64,000 nt of DNA from Sphingomonadales bacterium (GTDB taxonomy: Bacteria > Pseudomonadota > Alphaproteobacteria > Sphingomonadales > Sphingomonadaceae): positions 38,239 to 102,238 of the forward strand of contig SEFZ01000014.1 in NCBI GenBank assembly GCA_004173185.1, read 5' to 3'. The stretch's first letter is position 1, and the number at the start of each line of letters is the position of its first letter. Positions 44,126 to 52,646 of this stretch are shown one piece after another. A model generated the notes under the pieces. The model saw only the letters and a list, made by a program, of their open reading frames with translations, searched no databases and was not told where the DNA came from. A program made the translations under genes and the position numbers.

Positions 44126-45034
44126 CTATGCGATCGCGCACGTGCGCTTGAGGTGCTCCGAGAGGAACTCGATCAGCGTTTCCACGCGGGCCGGGCGCAA
44201 CGTGCCGGGCGGGGTGACCAGATGGAGCCCGGTAGCGCCGGAAGACCATTCGGGCAGCACCGCTTCCAGCCTGCCTGCGGCGATGTCCTCATCGACGATG
44301 AAGCCGGGCAGCACCGCGACGCCGAGGCCGGCGCGCAGCCCAGGCAGCATCGCTTCGCCATTGTCGGTGCGTAGCGGACCCTGCACGCGCACCGAGGCTT
44401 CCTCGCCGCCCGCCTTGCGGAAACGCCACACGTCCGGATTGGCGAGGTTGGCATAAGTGAGGCAGCTATGGCTGGAGAGATCGGCGGGATGGCGGGGGCG
44501 GCCGTGCCGATCGAAATATGCGGGCGCGGCGACGATATGAGCGGTGACCGGCCCCAGACGGCGGGCGCGGAGCGAAGAGTCCGGCAGCTCGGCGATGCGG
44601 ATCGCGATATCGATGCCCTCCGCAACAATATCGATCCGCGCGTCGGACAGTCGCAGGTCGATCCTGATGGCGGGATGCTCGGCAAGGAAATCTGCGACCA
44701 ACGGCGCGAGATGCTTGATGCCGAAGGTGAGCGGCGCGGCAACGCGGACCAGCCCTGCGGGGGCGCTGGCGGATTCGAACGCGGCTTCCTCGGCGGCCTC
44801 GCCTTCCTGCCGGATGCGCTGGGCGTGCTCGGATAGCGAGCGACCGCTGTCGGTAAGCGTCAGGCGGCGTGACGTGCGGTGAAACAATGTGGTGCCCAGT
44901 CGCGTCTCGAGGCGGCTGATCGCCTTGGAAACGGTGGCCTTGGAAACGGCAAGTGCATCGGCGGCGGCGCTGAATGAGCGATGCTCGACCACCGCGGCAA
45001 AGACTGCCCATGCTTCGAAATCAGGTAGCTTCAT
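44126..45034 (-). CDS. LysR-family transcriptional regulator
   Basis: 302 residues from the ATG at 45034; the open frame continues upstream but only this start gives the normal LysR N-terminus MKLPDFEAWAVFAAVVEHRSF. HTH: SFSAAADALAVSKATVSKAISRLETRLGTTLFHRTSRRLTLTDSG. The effector domain follows (LVRVAAPLTFGIKHLAPLVADFL...). It is divergent from the pirin gene, with 84 bp between the starts, and is its likely regulator. Confidence 0.95.
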   Translation of the reverse strand: MKLPDFEAWAVFAAVVEHRSFSAAADALAVSKATVSKAISRLETRLGTTLFHRTSRRLTLTDSGRSLSEHAQRIRQEGEAAEEAAFESASAPAGLVRVAAPLTFGIKHLAPLVADFLAEHPAIRIDLRLSDARIDIVAEGIDIAIRIAELPDSSLRARRLGPVTAHIVAAPAYFDRHGRPRHPADLSSHSCLTYANLANPDVWRFRKAGGEEASVRVQGPLRTDNGEAMLPGLRAGLGVAVLPGFIVDEDIAAGRLEAVLPEWSSGATGLHLVTPPGTLRPARVETLIEFLSEHLKRTCAIA

Positions 45035-45118
45035 AAGAAACAATCCGTTTCCAACGTTTCTATTTATGCGTCGATACATCCTCCTATCTCTGGGTTCAAG
45101 AAATGAAAGGTCACTCCA

Positions 45119-45844
45119 ATGATCGACACCAAGACCATCGAACCCAAAGCAATCGACCGGCGCGCGTTTGAAACCCTCGGCCATGCCGATCACGGTTGGC
45201 TCAACGCGCGGCATCACTTCAGCTTCGCGAACTATCATGATCCCAAGCGCATGGGCTGGGGCGCGATCCGGGTTTGGAACGACGACGAGATCGCCGCGAA
45301 CTCGGGTTTCCCGGCGCATCCGCATCAGGACATGGAGATCATCACCTATGTTCGCTCGGGCGCGATCACCCATCAGGATTCGATGGGCAATAAGGGCCGC
45401 ACCGGGGCAGGCGATGTCCAGGTGATGAGCGCCGGCACCGGTGTTCGTCATGCGGAATATAATCTCGAGCCGGAGACGACGACGCTCTTCCAGATCTGGA
45501 TCATCCCGCGTGAGCGTGGTGGCCAGCCGAGCTGGGGTGCCAAGCCTTTTCCCAAGGGCGATCGCAGCGGCAAGTTCGTGACGCTCGCTTCGGGCTTTGC
45601 CGATGACGGCGATGCCTTGCCGATCCGCGCCGATGCCCGGGTTCTGGGCGCGACGCTGAAGGCTGGCGAGAGCGTGACCCAAACGGTGGGCGAGGGGCGG
45701 CATGCCTATCTCGTCCCGGCGATTGGCGCGATCGAGCTGGATGGCGAACGCATCGATGCCCGTGACGGCGCTGCCCTGAGCGGCGGCACCTACACGATCA
45801 CTGCGATCGAGGACGCCGAGATCGTCCTGGTCGACGCCAACTGA
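45119..45844 (+). CDS. pirin family protein
   Basis: 241 residues. Bicupin with metal-binding residues in GFPAHPHQDMEIITYV (HxH) and SAGTGVRHAEYN, and the typical start ADHGWLNARHHFSFANYHDPKRMGWGAIRVWND. Some bacterial pirins are quercetin dioxygenases, others bind pyruvate dehydrogenase; which applies here is open. Divergent LysR regulator adjacent, the usual arrangement. Confidence 0.94.
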   Translation: MIDTKTIEPKAIDRRAFETLGHADHGWLNARHHFSFANYHDPKRMGWGAIRVWNDDEIAANSGFPAHPHQDMEIITYVRSGAITHQDSMGNKGRTGAGDVQVMSAGTGVRHAEYNLEPETTTLFQIWIIPRERGGQPSWGAKPFPKGDRSGKFVTLASGFADDGDALPIRADARVLGATLKAGESVTQTVGEGRHAYLVPAIGAIELDGERIDARDGAALSGGTYTITAIEDAEIVLVDAN

Positions 45845-45856
45845 CCGAACCGCCCG

Positions 45857-45940
45857 TCCCGCATCGCGGGAAGGGGCTGGGGAGGGCCTGTCTTCCTCTC
45901 CACAGGCCCTCCCCCAAACCCCTCCCGCGAGCGGGAGGAG
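45857..45940. repeat. dispersed palindromic repeat (type C)
   Basis: An 84-bp imperfect palindrome: outer TCCCGC..GCGGGA-like arms and inner GGGAGGGCCTGT/ACAGGCCCTCCC arms. A shorter related piece (CTTGCGGGGGAGGG) occurs at ~34340 after the transglutaminase-like gene. It lies between pirin and wrbA. Confidence 0.65.
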
Positions 45941-45959
45941 GATTTAGAAGGAATTAGAA

Positions 45960-46559
45960 ATGACCAAGGTTCTCGTTCTCTATTATTCGTCTTACGGCCA
46001 CCTCGCGACGATGGCGGATGCCGTTGCCGAGGGCGCGCGCGCTACGGGCGCCGAAGTCGATGTGTTCCGCGTGCCGGAAACTGCTCCCGCAGAAGTCGCC
46101 AAGGCGGCTGGCTTCGCCGATCATCGCCACCCGGTGATCTCCGGTGCCGCAGCGCTCAAGGACTATGATGCGATCATCGTTGGCACGCCGACCCGTTTCG
46201 GCCGGATGGCCAGCCAGATGGCAGCATTTTGGGATACGGCTGGCGGCCTGTGGGCCGGCGGCGCATTGCATGGCAAGGTCGGTGGTGCCTTCACCGCGAC
46301 CGCAACCCAGCATGGCGGGCAGGAGACGACCCTGTTCTCGGTCATCACCAATCTGCTGCACTTCGGCCTGACCATTGTCGGCCTGGATTATGGCCATGCC
46401 GGGCAGATGGATAATAGCGAGATCGTTGGTGGCGCTCCGTATGGCGCGACGACCATCGCCGGTGGCGACGGCAGCCGCCAGCCGAGCGCGATCGACCTTG
46501 ACGGCGCACGCTATCAGGGCCGCCGCATCGCGGAGACCGCGATCAAGCTCACCGCATAA
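45960..46559 (+). CDS. wrbA: NAD(P)H:quinone oxidoreductase WrbA
   Basis: 199 residues. Flavodoxin fold with [23 protein letters not shown] (FMN phosphate loop), [28 protein letters not shown], and [26 protein letters not shown], all typical of WrbA. It makes a two-electron reduction of quinones, an oxidative-stress role. Same strand as pirin, separated by a dispersed repeat. Confidence 0.96.
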   Translation: MTKVLVLYYSSYGHLATMADAVAEGARATGAEVDVFRVPETAPAEVAKAAGFADHRHPVISGAAALKDYDAIIVGTPTRFGRMASQMAAFWDTAGGLWAGGALHGKVGGAFTATATQHGGQETTLFSVITNLLHFGLTIVGLDYGHAGQMDNSEIVGGAPYGATTIAGGDGSRQPSAIDLDGARYQGRRIAETAIKLTA

Positions 46560-46614
46560 TCACGAGCCCCCCGGGCCGCGTCCTCCTCCCCCCTCTGTGA
46601 CGCGGTCCCGCTAG

Positions 46615-46651
46615 CGGCGACCGGAGCTTTCCTGCTTCGGTCGCCGTTTTT
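46615..46651 (+). terminator. rho-independent terminator after wrbA
   Basis: CGGCGACCGGAGC and GCTTCGGTCGCCG pair as a 13-bp stem (one G-T) with a 6-nt loop, followed by TTTTT. Confidence 0.9.
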
Positions 46652-46727
46652 GCGTCTGCCAATCCGCATGGTTGCGTAAGCGTATTGAAATCGTCAGACG
46701 GGGTACAAATCAAGGAGGGGTCCCATC

Positions 46728-47381
46728 ATGTTCAGCCAAGCCGCGCGTCTCGCGCTTTTTATGTGCCCGGTGCTCGCGATCAGCGCGCCGACCGCCTCCG
46801 CAGCCGTCCAGCGCGGCGTTGACGGGCGTAACGTCACTCGCGTGTTTCACACCGGCCCCGGATCGTTCGAGCAGACTGAAAACGGCCGCTGGATCGAATT
46901 TGGTGACGATGGCCGGTTGATCCACCAGTTCGAAGAGCGCCGTCGCGATGCCAACCGCATCGAATTGTTCGATACGTCGCGCGGCGTGCGCGTGTGGATC
47001 GATTTGCGCACGCGCGAGATCAGCGGCGCGCCGGCTTTTGGTTCGACACGGTTGCTCTACCGGATCACCGATATCGACGCCGGCCAGCGTGGTCGCGGAT
47101 GGCGCGGCCGGCGCGGGGGTGACAATGGCGGCGGCTGGGATCGCGGTAATGGCGGACGCGGTCCCGATCGTGGCCCTAACCGAGGCCCCGATCGCGGCAA
47201 TGGCGGCAGCGGCTGGGGTCGCGAATCCACCCGCAGCATCGAAGTCGGCCCGATCTGGAACCAGCGCGATGCCGAGACCAAATGCGCCAACAAGGCGCGC
47301 GAGATGCGCGGCGAATGGACCGGCCAGTGGAGCACGACGGTGCAGGGCCGCATGTCGGTCTGCGAGATCCGCTTTCGCTGA
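46728..47381 (+). CDS. secreted protein with C-terminal mannan-binding-lectin (MVL)-like domain
   Basis: 217 residues behind a strong AAGGAGG site. Signal peptide to about TASAA. The N-terminal ~100 residues (DGRNVTRVFHTGPGSFEQTENGRWIEFG...) are unassigned. Then comes a low-complexity Arg/Gly/Asp linker (~118-165, repeats of RGPDRGPNRGPDRGNGG). The last ~50 residues (IEVGPIWNQRDAETKCANKA, EWTGQWSTTVQGRMSVCEIRF) match the MVL pattern GP(I/L)W...A...C...WTGQW.T...SVCE known from cyanobacterial mannan-binding lectin. Two Cys could form a disulfide. Likely binds glycans; target unknown. Confidence 0.75.
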   Translation: MFSQAARLALFMCPVLAISAPTASAAVQRGVDGRNVTRVFHTGPGSFEQTENGRWIEFGDDGRLIHQFEERRRDANRIELFDTSRGVRVWIDLRTREISGAPAFGSTRLLYRITDIDAGQRGRGWRGRRGGDNGGGWDRGNGGRGPDRGPNRGPDRGNGGSGWGRESTRSIEVGPIWNQRDAETKCANKAREMRGEWTGQWSTTVQGRMSVCEIRFR

Positions 47382-47417
47382 CCTCGCGCATTCCGCCTGA
47401 AAGTGTATAGGGCGGCG

Positions 47418-48068
47418 ATGTTCAAAGATCGTGTACTCTTCATCGACGGCGAAGCGCTGATCATCGACAAGCCTGCGGGCTTGCCGGTGGATCGGCCGCG
47501 CGACCGTTCGCAAAGCCTGGAGGACATGCTCGGCGAGCTGACCTTCGGCTTCCAGCGCCTGCCGCTGCCCGTCCATCGGCTCGACCGCGACACCAGCGGC
47601 TGCCTGTTGCTCGCGCGCAATCCCAAGGCGCATAAGCGCTTCGGGCAAGCGTTCGAACAGGGGCTGGTCACCAAGCGCTATGTCGCGGTGCTCGATGGCG
47701 AGCCCGAGGCGGATAGCGGCGAGATCGATCTGCCGCTGATCAAGATTTCGTCAGAGGAAGAAGGCTGGCGGATGACCGGCGACCCCGAGGGCAAGCCGGC
47801 GTTCACGCGCTGGGAAGTGCTCGAGCGGATCAAGGGCAAGGCGATGGTCGCTTTCTTCCCCAAGACCGGCCGCACCCACCAGTTGCGCGTCCATGCCGCT
47901 GAGGCGATGGGCCTGCCGATCCTCGGCGATCCGGTATATGGCAAGGGCGGCCCCGCCGTGATGCTCCACGCCGCCGAACTCATCATTCCGCGCGAGGGCA
48001 AGCCCGAGATCAAGGCGGAGGCGCCGCTTCCGCTGCGCTTCCACAATATCGGGTTCGGGCGTGGCTGA
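47418..48068 (+). CDS. RluA-family pseudouridine synthase
   Basis: 216 residues from the ATG at 47418; a GTG at 47403 is an alternative. Core motifs: LIIDKPAGLPVDRP, VHRLDRDTSGCLLLARN with the catalytic Asp, LVTKRYVAVLDG, and KTGRTHQLRVHAAEAMGLPILGDPVYG. No S4 domain. It modifies uridine in rRNA or tRNA; site not predictable. Overlaps the next gene by 8 bp. Confidence 0.93.
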   Translation: MFKDRVLFIDGEALIIDKPAGLPVDRPRDRSQSLEDMLGELTFGFQRLPLPVHRLDRDTSGCLLLARNPKAHKRFGQAFEQGLVTKRYVAVLDGEPEADSGEIDLPLIKISSEEEGWRMTGDPEGKPAFTRWEVLERIKGKAMVAFFPKTGRTHQLRVHAAEAMGLPILGDPVYGKGGPAVMLHAAELIIPREGKPEIKAEAPLPLRFHNIGFGRG

Positions 48069-48462
48069 ACTGCCCGAGGACGCGATTGTGGAGGAGAAGT
48101 TTCTCGCCGCATCGGGTCCGGGTGGGCAGAACGTCAACAAGGTGGCGACCGCGGTGCAACTGCGGGTGAACGTGTTTGCGCTGGGCTTGCCGCCTTATGC
48201 CTATCAGCAGTTCAAGACGCTGGCGGGCACCAAGATGACCACCGCCGGCGAACTGGTGATCACCGCGCGCAAATTTCGCACGCAGGACGCGAACCGCAGC
48301 GATGCGCGCGAGCGCGTGGTCGAACTGATCGAGAAATCGCTGGAGCGGCAAGTGAGGCGCCGTCCGACCAAGCCGAGCAAGGGCGCCAAGGCGCGGCGGG
48401 TGGACGAGAAGAAGGGCCGCAGCGTTGTGAAGGCGGGGCGAGGGAAGGTCAGTTTCGACTGA
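48061..48462 (+). CDS. arfB: ArfB-type peptidyl-tRNA hydrolase (ribosome rescue)
   Basis: 133 residues from the GTG at 48061. The GGQ motif in ASGPGGQNVNKVATAVQLR is that of class I release factors, and the basic C-terminal tail (KPSKGAKARRVDEKKGRSVVKAG) enters the mRNA channel in ArfB/YaeJ. It hydrolyses peptidyl-tRNA on stalled ribosomes. No codon-recognition domain, so it is not a normal release factor. Overlaps the pseudouridine synthase gene, implying co-expression. Confidence 0.93.
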   Translation: MAELPEDAIVEEKFLAASGPGGQNVNKVATAVQLRVNVFALGLPPYAYQQFKTLAGTKMTTAGELVITARKFRTQDANRSDARERVVELIEKSLERQVRRRPTKPSKGAKARRVDEKKGRSVVKAGRGKVSFD

Positions 48463-48526
48463 CTTGATTGGTGCCGGTCGCCGGGGCAGTCTGTCGCCAA
48501 TTCCCCGAAAGCTGAGAGGCGTAACG

Positions 48527-50128
48527 ATGAAATTGTGGATGTTGGCGACTGCGGCTGTCGTGCTGACGGCGTCTCCCGCATGGGCGCAATCGCTTCCCGC
48601 CCAGCAGGAAGCGATCCGCGCACACGTCGCGTATCTTGCCTCGGACGAACTGCGCGGGCGCGAGGCGGGTACGCCGGATTATGATCTCGCGGCGGACTAT
48701 GTCGTGAAGCAGATGCAGGCGGCGGGGCTGAAGCCAGGCGGGCCGAAAGGCGCGTGGCTCCAGCCGGTGCCGCTGCTGAGCGCGAAACTCGCCGAACCGC
48801 CGGTGATGATGCTGACAATCGGCGGCAAGACCGCGCCGCTGGCGTTCGGCACGGAATTCACCGCGACTCGCGCCACGCCCGGCGATGCGCAGGTCGACGC
48901 CAATGCAGGGGTGGTGTTCGCGGGTTACGGCATTGTCGACGCAGCTTCGGGGGTCGACGATTATGCCGGGCTGGATGTTCGCGGGAAGATCGTGGCTTTG
49001 GTGTCGGCGGGGCCACATGGCCTGAACAGCGAGATTGCCGCGCATCTGAGCCACCCGATCGTCCGCGCCCGCGAAGCCGCCGCACGCGGTGCGATTGGCG
49101 TAGTGACGATCCAGACGACGCGCAGCCGCACGCCCTTTGCGCTTGTGGCGCGCAGCTGGGACGTCAAGGCGATGATCTGGGTCGGGCCGGACGGCAAGCC
49201 GCGCGATGGCGGTGCGAAGCCATTGGGGCTGTTGAGCGAGGCGGGCGCGGCCAAATTGTTTGAGGGCGCGGCGTTCTCATATGCCGATATGGTTGCGGCG
49301 GATAAAGCGGGGCAGAAGCTGCCGACCGGGCGGCTTGCCGCCACGCTGCAGGTGAAGCAGCGTTACACGGTGGCGCCGGTGAAGAGCGCCAATGTGGTCG
49401 GCATGTTGCGGGGCTCCGATCCCAAGCTACGCGGCGAATATGTCGTGCTGTCGGCACATCTCGATCACATCGGCATCACCGCGCCGGTGAACGGCGATTC
49501 GATCAACAATGGCGCGATGGACAATGCGATCGGCATTGCTTCGATGCTCGAGGCGGCGAAGCAACTTGCCAAAGGCCCGGTCCCCAAGCGTTCGATCCTG
49601 TTCGTTGCCGTCACGGCTGAGGAAAAGGGGCTGGTCGGCTCCGATTATTACGCCGCTTTCCCGACCGTGCCGAAGTCGAGCCTGATCGCGAACGTCAATC
49701 TCGATATGCCGATCCTGACCTATCGTTTCGAGGATCTGATCGCGTTCGGCGCCGATCGTTCGGACGTGGGGCCGCATGTTGCCGCTGCGGCAAAGTCGCT
49801 GGGCTTCCGGCTTTCGCCCGATCCGGCACCCGAACAGGCATCGTTCGTGCGGACCGATCACTATAGCTTCGTGAAGCAGGGCGTGCCGTCGGTCACGCTC
49901 GCGCCGGGCGCTGGGGGACCGGGGGTGGCCCCGCTACTGAAGTTTCACACGGATAATTATCACAAGCCATCAGACCAGATCGACCTTCCGTTCGATTGGG
50001 TGGCGGCCGAAAGCTTTGTTGCGGTCAATGCAGCGCTGGCGCGCCGGATTGCCGATGCGCCGGAGCGACCGCGCTGGGTGAAGGGCGATTATTTCGGCAC
50101 GCTGTTCAAGGGGCCCGTGGCAAAATAG
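48527..50128 (+). CDS. secreted M28-family metallopeptidase with PA domain
   Basis: 533 residues from the ATG at 48527. Signal peptide MKLWMLATAAVVLTASPAWAQ. A PA-like insert (VFAGYGIVDAASGVDDYAGLDVRGKIVALVSAGP..., ARGAIGVVTIQT) precedes the M28 zinc site: VVLSAHLDHIG, SINNGAMDNAIG, FVAVTAEEKGLVGSDYYAA, VNLDMPILTY, VRTDHYSFVKQGVPSVTL. An aminopeptidase or carboxypeptidase in the periplasm. Confidence 0.93.
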   Translation: MKLWMLATAAVVLTASPAWAQSLPAQQEAIRAHVAYLASDELRGREAGTPDYDLAADYVVKQMQAAGLKPGGPKGAWLQPVPLLSAKLAEPPVMMLTIGGKTAPLAFGTEFTATRATPGDAQVDANAGVVFAGYGIVDAASGVDDYAGLDVRGKIVALVSAGPHGLNSEIAAHLSHPIVRAREAAARGAIGVVTIQTTRSRTPFALVARSWDVKAMIWVGPDGKPRDGGAKPLGLLSEAGAAKLFEGAAFSYADMVAADKAGQKLPTGRLAATLQVKQRYTVAPVKSANVVGMLRGSDPKLRGEYVVLSAHLDHIGITAPVNGDSINNGAMDNAIGIASMLEAAKQLAKGPVPKRSILFVAVTAEEKGLVGSDYYAAFPTVPKSSLIANVNLDMPILTYRFEDLIAFGADRSDVGPHVAAAAKSLGFRLSPDPAPEQASFVRTDHYSFVKQGVPSVTLAPGAGGPGVAPLLKFHTDNYHKPSDQIDLPFDWVAAESFVAVNAALARRIADAPERPRWVKGDYFGTLFKGPVAK

Positions 50129-50134
50129 CTGCCG

Positions 50135-50455
50135 TTAATTGCCTTCCGCATCCACCATGAAATTCACCGGCTTGCCGCGCGATCCCGGGTCCCACCCTGC
50201 CGACAATGCCGCCCGAACGCAGCGCATGGCGATGGCATCGTTGAGATGGGTGCGGCCCTTGGGCAGGCCTTGCATCAATCGCTTCGGCGCGGGAAATTCC
50301 ATCACGGCTTCGCGCTGCATATCCTTTTGCCGCAGCGACACGGTCATGCCGCGCCAGCCCTCGTCGGTAGACCATTGTGGCTCGCGCTCGAGTTGCCATT
50401 CATATTTCTCTCCGTCGATTTCGACGGTGCCGGCAAGGTTACGGATGCTGCTCAT
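50135..50455 (-). CDS. conserved hypothetical protein
   Basis: 106 residues, no signal or membrane segment. Starts MSSIRNLAGTVEIDGEKYEWQLEREPQW and contains SLRQKDMQREAVMEFPAPKR and AIAMRCVRAALSAGWDPGSRGKP. It reads as a small soluble all-beta plus helix protein of the kind common in sphingomonads, but I cannot name a family. It is convergent with the M28 gene, 6 bp between stops. Confidence 0.75.
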   Translation of the reverse strand: MSSIRNLAGTVEIDGEKYEWQLEREPQWSTDEGWRGMTVSLRQKDMQREAVMEFPAPKRLMQGLPKGRTHLNDAIAMRCVRAALSAGWDPGSRGKPVNFMVDAEGN

Positions 50456-50534
50456 CGCGTGGGCCTAGCAGGTCTCCGCCTGCATTTCATCAACAGCCCT
50501 CCCGCTTGGGCGGGTCATCGCCTACATTAGCGCC

Positions 50535-51026
50535 ATGTACGATTTCACTGTCACCGCCGAGAGCAAGTCCGAGCTCTATCGCGAACTCGCCGCAGCGCTC
50601 GATTCGCTGACTGCCGATGAGCCCGATGCCATCGCCAATATGGCGAACGTATCGGCGCTGCTCTCGCAATATCTGCCCGATCTCAACTGGGCAGGTTTTT
50701 ACCGCAATGTTGGCGGCGAACTGGTGCTCGGGCCGTTTCAGGGCAAGGCGGCGTGCATTCGCATTCCCTTCGGCAAGGGCGTGTGCGGTGCGGCGGCTTC
50801 GACGCGGGAGACGCAACTGGTCGAGGACGTCCATGCCTTTCCCGGCCATATCGCCTGCGATGCTGCCAGCCGGTCCGAACTGGTTGTGCCGATCGTCCAT
50901 CAGGGCGAATTGTTGGGTGTGCTCGATCTCGACAGCCCGGTGCCCGCGCGTTTCGACGCGGGCGATGCCGCAGGCTGCGAAACGCTCGTCCGCATCCTTG
51001 CTCCAAGGCTCGCCCAGAACGCCTGA
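50535..51026 (+). CDS. msrC: GAF-domain free methionine-(R)-sulfoxide reductase
   Basis: 163 residues, single GAF domain. Start LPDLNWAGFYRNVGGELVLGPFQGKAACIRIPFGKGVCGAAA and the DVHAFPGHIACDAASRSELVVPI segment carry the three Cys positions of fRMsr (CIRI, GVCG, IACD). It reduces free Met-R-SO. Confidence 0.94.
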   Translation: MYDFTVTAESKSELYRELAAALDSLTADEPDAIANMANVSALLSQYLPDLNWAGFYRNVGGELVLGPFQGKAACIRIPFGKGVCGAAASTRETQLVEDVHAFPGHIACDAASRSELVVPIVHQGELLGVLDLDSPVPARFDAGDAAGCETLVRILAPRLAQNA

Positions 51027-51149
51027 GCGGGACCGATCCCGGATCGGGACGGCGTTAACCAGCAATCGGAATCGTAGCGGGGCCTTCAACACGGTAACCT
51101 TTCGTCAACCATGAGAGCGGGGCGGCTCGGTGGCGAAGGAGTTTTTGCG

Positions 51150-52073
51150 ATGCGTTTCTGGATGATGGCAGCCATTTCGGCAGCGGCGCTTGGTGCTGCG
51201 GCGCCGGCTGCAGCCCAGGTTTATGGCGCTCCGATTCCGGCGCCCGGCGGCGCGATGTACGGTGCGCCCGCACCGCAATATCGCCAGCAGATCGTCGCGC
51301 CCCAATTGCCGCCAGAGGCGCAGGTGCCCACTGCCGGTCCGCGCGTCTGGCAGAATGGCCGCTGGATGGCGCTGCCGCCCAGCCAGAATGTCGCACGGCA
51401 GAATGATCCGAATCGTTGGGGCTATGAGCGTGATGGCCGCTGGGAAGGCGGATCGCGCGCGCCGGGCGGTTGGGACGCGTATCGCCGCCTCGGCCGCGGC
51501 CACCGCATGCCGAGCTATTGGATGGGCGGTGGGTTCGGCATTGCCGATTATCTGAATTTCGGGCTGGCCGCTCCGCCGCGCGGCTATCACTGGATCCGCT
51601 ATTATGACGACGCCGTCCTGATCGACGATCGCGGCGACGTGTGGGATTCGGTTGGCGGCATTGCCTGGTCAGGGTCAAGTGCGTCCTATGGCGGCAGCCA
51701 TGCGAATTCCAGCAGCTACAGCTATTCGAGCGCGGGGATGCAGCAGGTCGATCCCAACGCTTATTATGGTCAGCAGCAATATGCACCGCCGGTGGCCTAT
51801 GGGCCTCCAGCGGCGCAGCAGGGCTACGGCGCGAGCTATGGTTCGAGCTATCAGCAGGGCAGCTATTATTACGGCGCGCCAGTCACTTCCACGTCGGTGA
51901 TTGTCATCCCGACGATCACGACCACGACGATTGTCGAGGAAGAGATCGTCGAAGAAGTGGTGACGACCACCTATGTGCGGGCAGCGCCGCGCCGGGTTGT
52001 CCGCCGCGCCGCGCCGCCGAAGCGCCACCGCGCCAAGCCGAAGCCGGTCTGCTGCAAGTGCGTCTGCCGCTGA
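51150..52073 (+). CDS. RcnB-family exported protein
   Basis: 307 residues from the ATG at 51150. Signal peptide MRFWMMAAISAAALGAAAPAAAQ. The middle (WGYERDGRWEGGSRAPGGWDAYRRLGRGHRMPSYWMGGGFGIADY, GLAAPPRGYHWIRYYDDAVLIDDRGDVWDSVGGI) is an RcnB-like domain. A Ser/Tyr/Gln-rich region (~190-260) and a Thr/Val/Glu run follow, and the C-terminus is basic and Cys-containing (KRHRAKPKPVCCKCVCR). RcnB modulates nickel/cobalt in E. coli; the role here is unknown and the repeat-rich tail suggests surface placement. Confidence 0.82.
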   Translation: MRFWMMAAISAAALGAAAPAAAQVYGAPIPAPGGAMYGAPAPQYRQQIVAPQLPPEAQVPTAGPRVWQNGRWMALPPSQNVARQNDPNRWGYERDGRWEGGSRAPGGWDAYRRLGRGHRMPSYWMGGGFGIADYLNFGLAAPPRGYHWIRYYDDAVLIDDRGDVWDSVGGIAWSGSSASYGGSHANSSSYSYSSAGMQQVDPNAYYGQQQYAPPVAYGPPAAQQGYGASYGSSYQQGSYYYGAPVTSTSVIVIPTITTTTIVEEEIVEEVVTTTYVRAAPRRVVRRAAPPKRHRAKPKPVCCKCVCR

Positions 52074-52529
52074 TCAGCTAAGCCGGTCGATCGCTTCCAC
52101 GTCCAGTGAGCCGGGGATGATCATCACCGGCACGCTGAGCGCGCCAGAATCTGCTCCCGAGAAATGCGCGACCAGCGGCCCCGGCGGGCCGCTGGCGGCG
52201 GCACCGAGCACCAAGGCCGCGATCTCGCGATTCGCCGCGATCATCTCACGAACGATGGGCGGGCCATCGCCTTCACGCAGGGTGATCGAGGGTGTGATCC
52301 CCGATTCGCTGAGCAAGGTGCCGGCCGCGCGCGTGACCAATGCCTCGGCGCGTTGTCGCGCCTCCTCCTCGATCGTCGCCATCACGCCGCCCCAGGCGAC
52401 GAATTCCTGCGGCGGCACGAGTGCCAATATCTCGACATTGCCCCCGGTCTTCACCGCGCGCCGCGCCGCGAACCGCAGCGCGATCTCGGATTCCGGGGTC
52501 TCGTCGATCACCACCAGATAGGTGCGCAT
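52074..52529 (-). CDS. universal stress protein (UspA family)
   Basis: 151 residues from the ATG at 52529; the frame stays open far upstream but that part has no coding support. Start MRTYLVVIDETPESEIALRFAARRAVKTGGNVEIL and the C-terminal ALVLGAAASGPPGPLVAHFSGADSGALSVPVMIIPG are the UspA nucleotide-binding pattern. Convergent with the RcnB-like gene, with the stop adjacent. Confidence 0.9.
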   Translation of the reverse strand: MRTYLVVIDETPESEIALRFAARRAVKTGGNVEILALVPPQEFVAWGGVMATIEEEARQRAEALVTRAAGTLLSESGITPSITLREGDGPPIVREMIAANREIAALVLGAAASGPPGPLVAHFSGADSGALSVPVMIIPGSLDVEAIDRLS

Positions 52530-52646
52530 GGATGCTTTCCCTCTCCCGTTTGATACGTGCCGTGCGATTGCTTCTCCCGCAAGTGGCTTGACCGTACGGC
52601 GGGGTGGCGCGAAAGGGCATGGGTCAGCCTGAACACGGGAAGCCCC

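Noticed and set aside
45035..45703. N-terminal extension of the LysR gene through the pirin gene
   Set aside because: The extension is antisense to pirin and the LysR family start MKLPDFEAW is at 45034.
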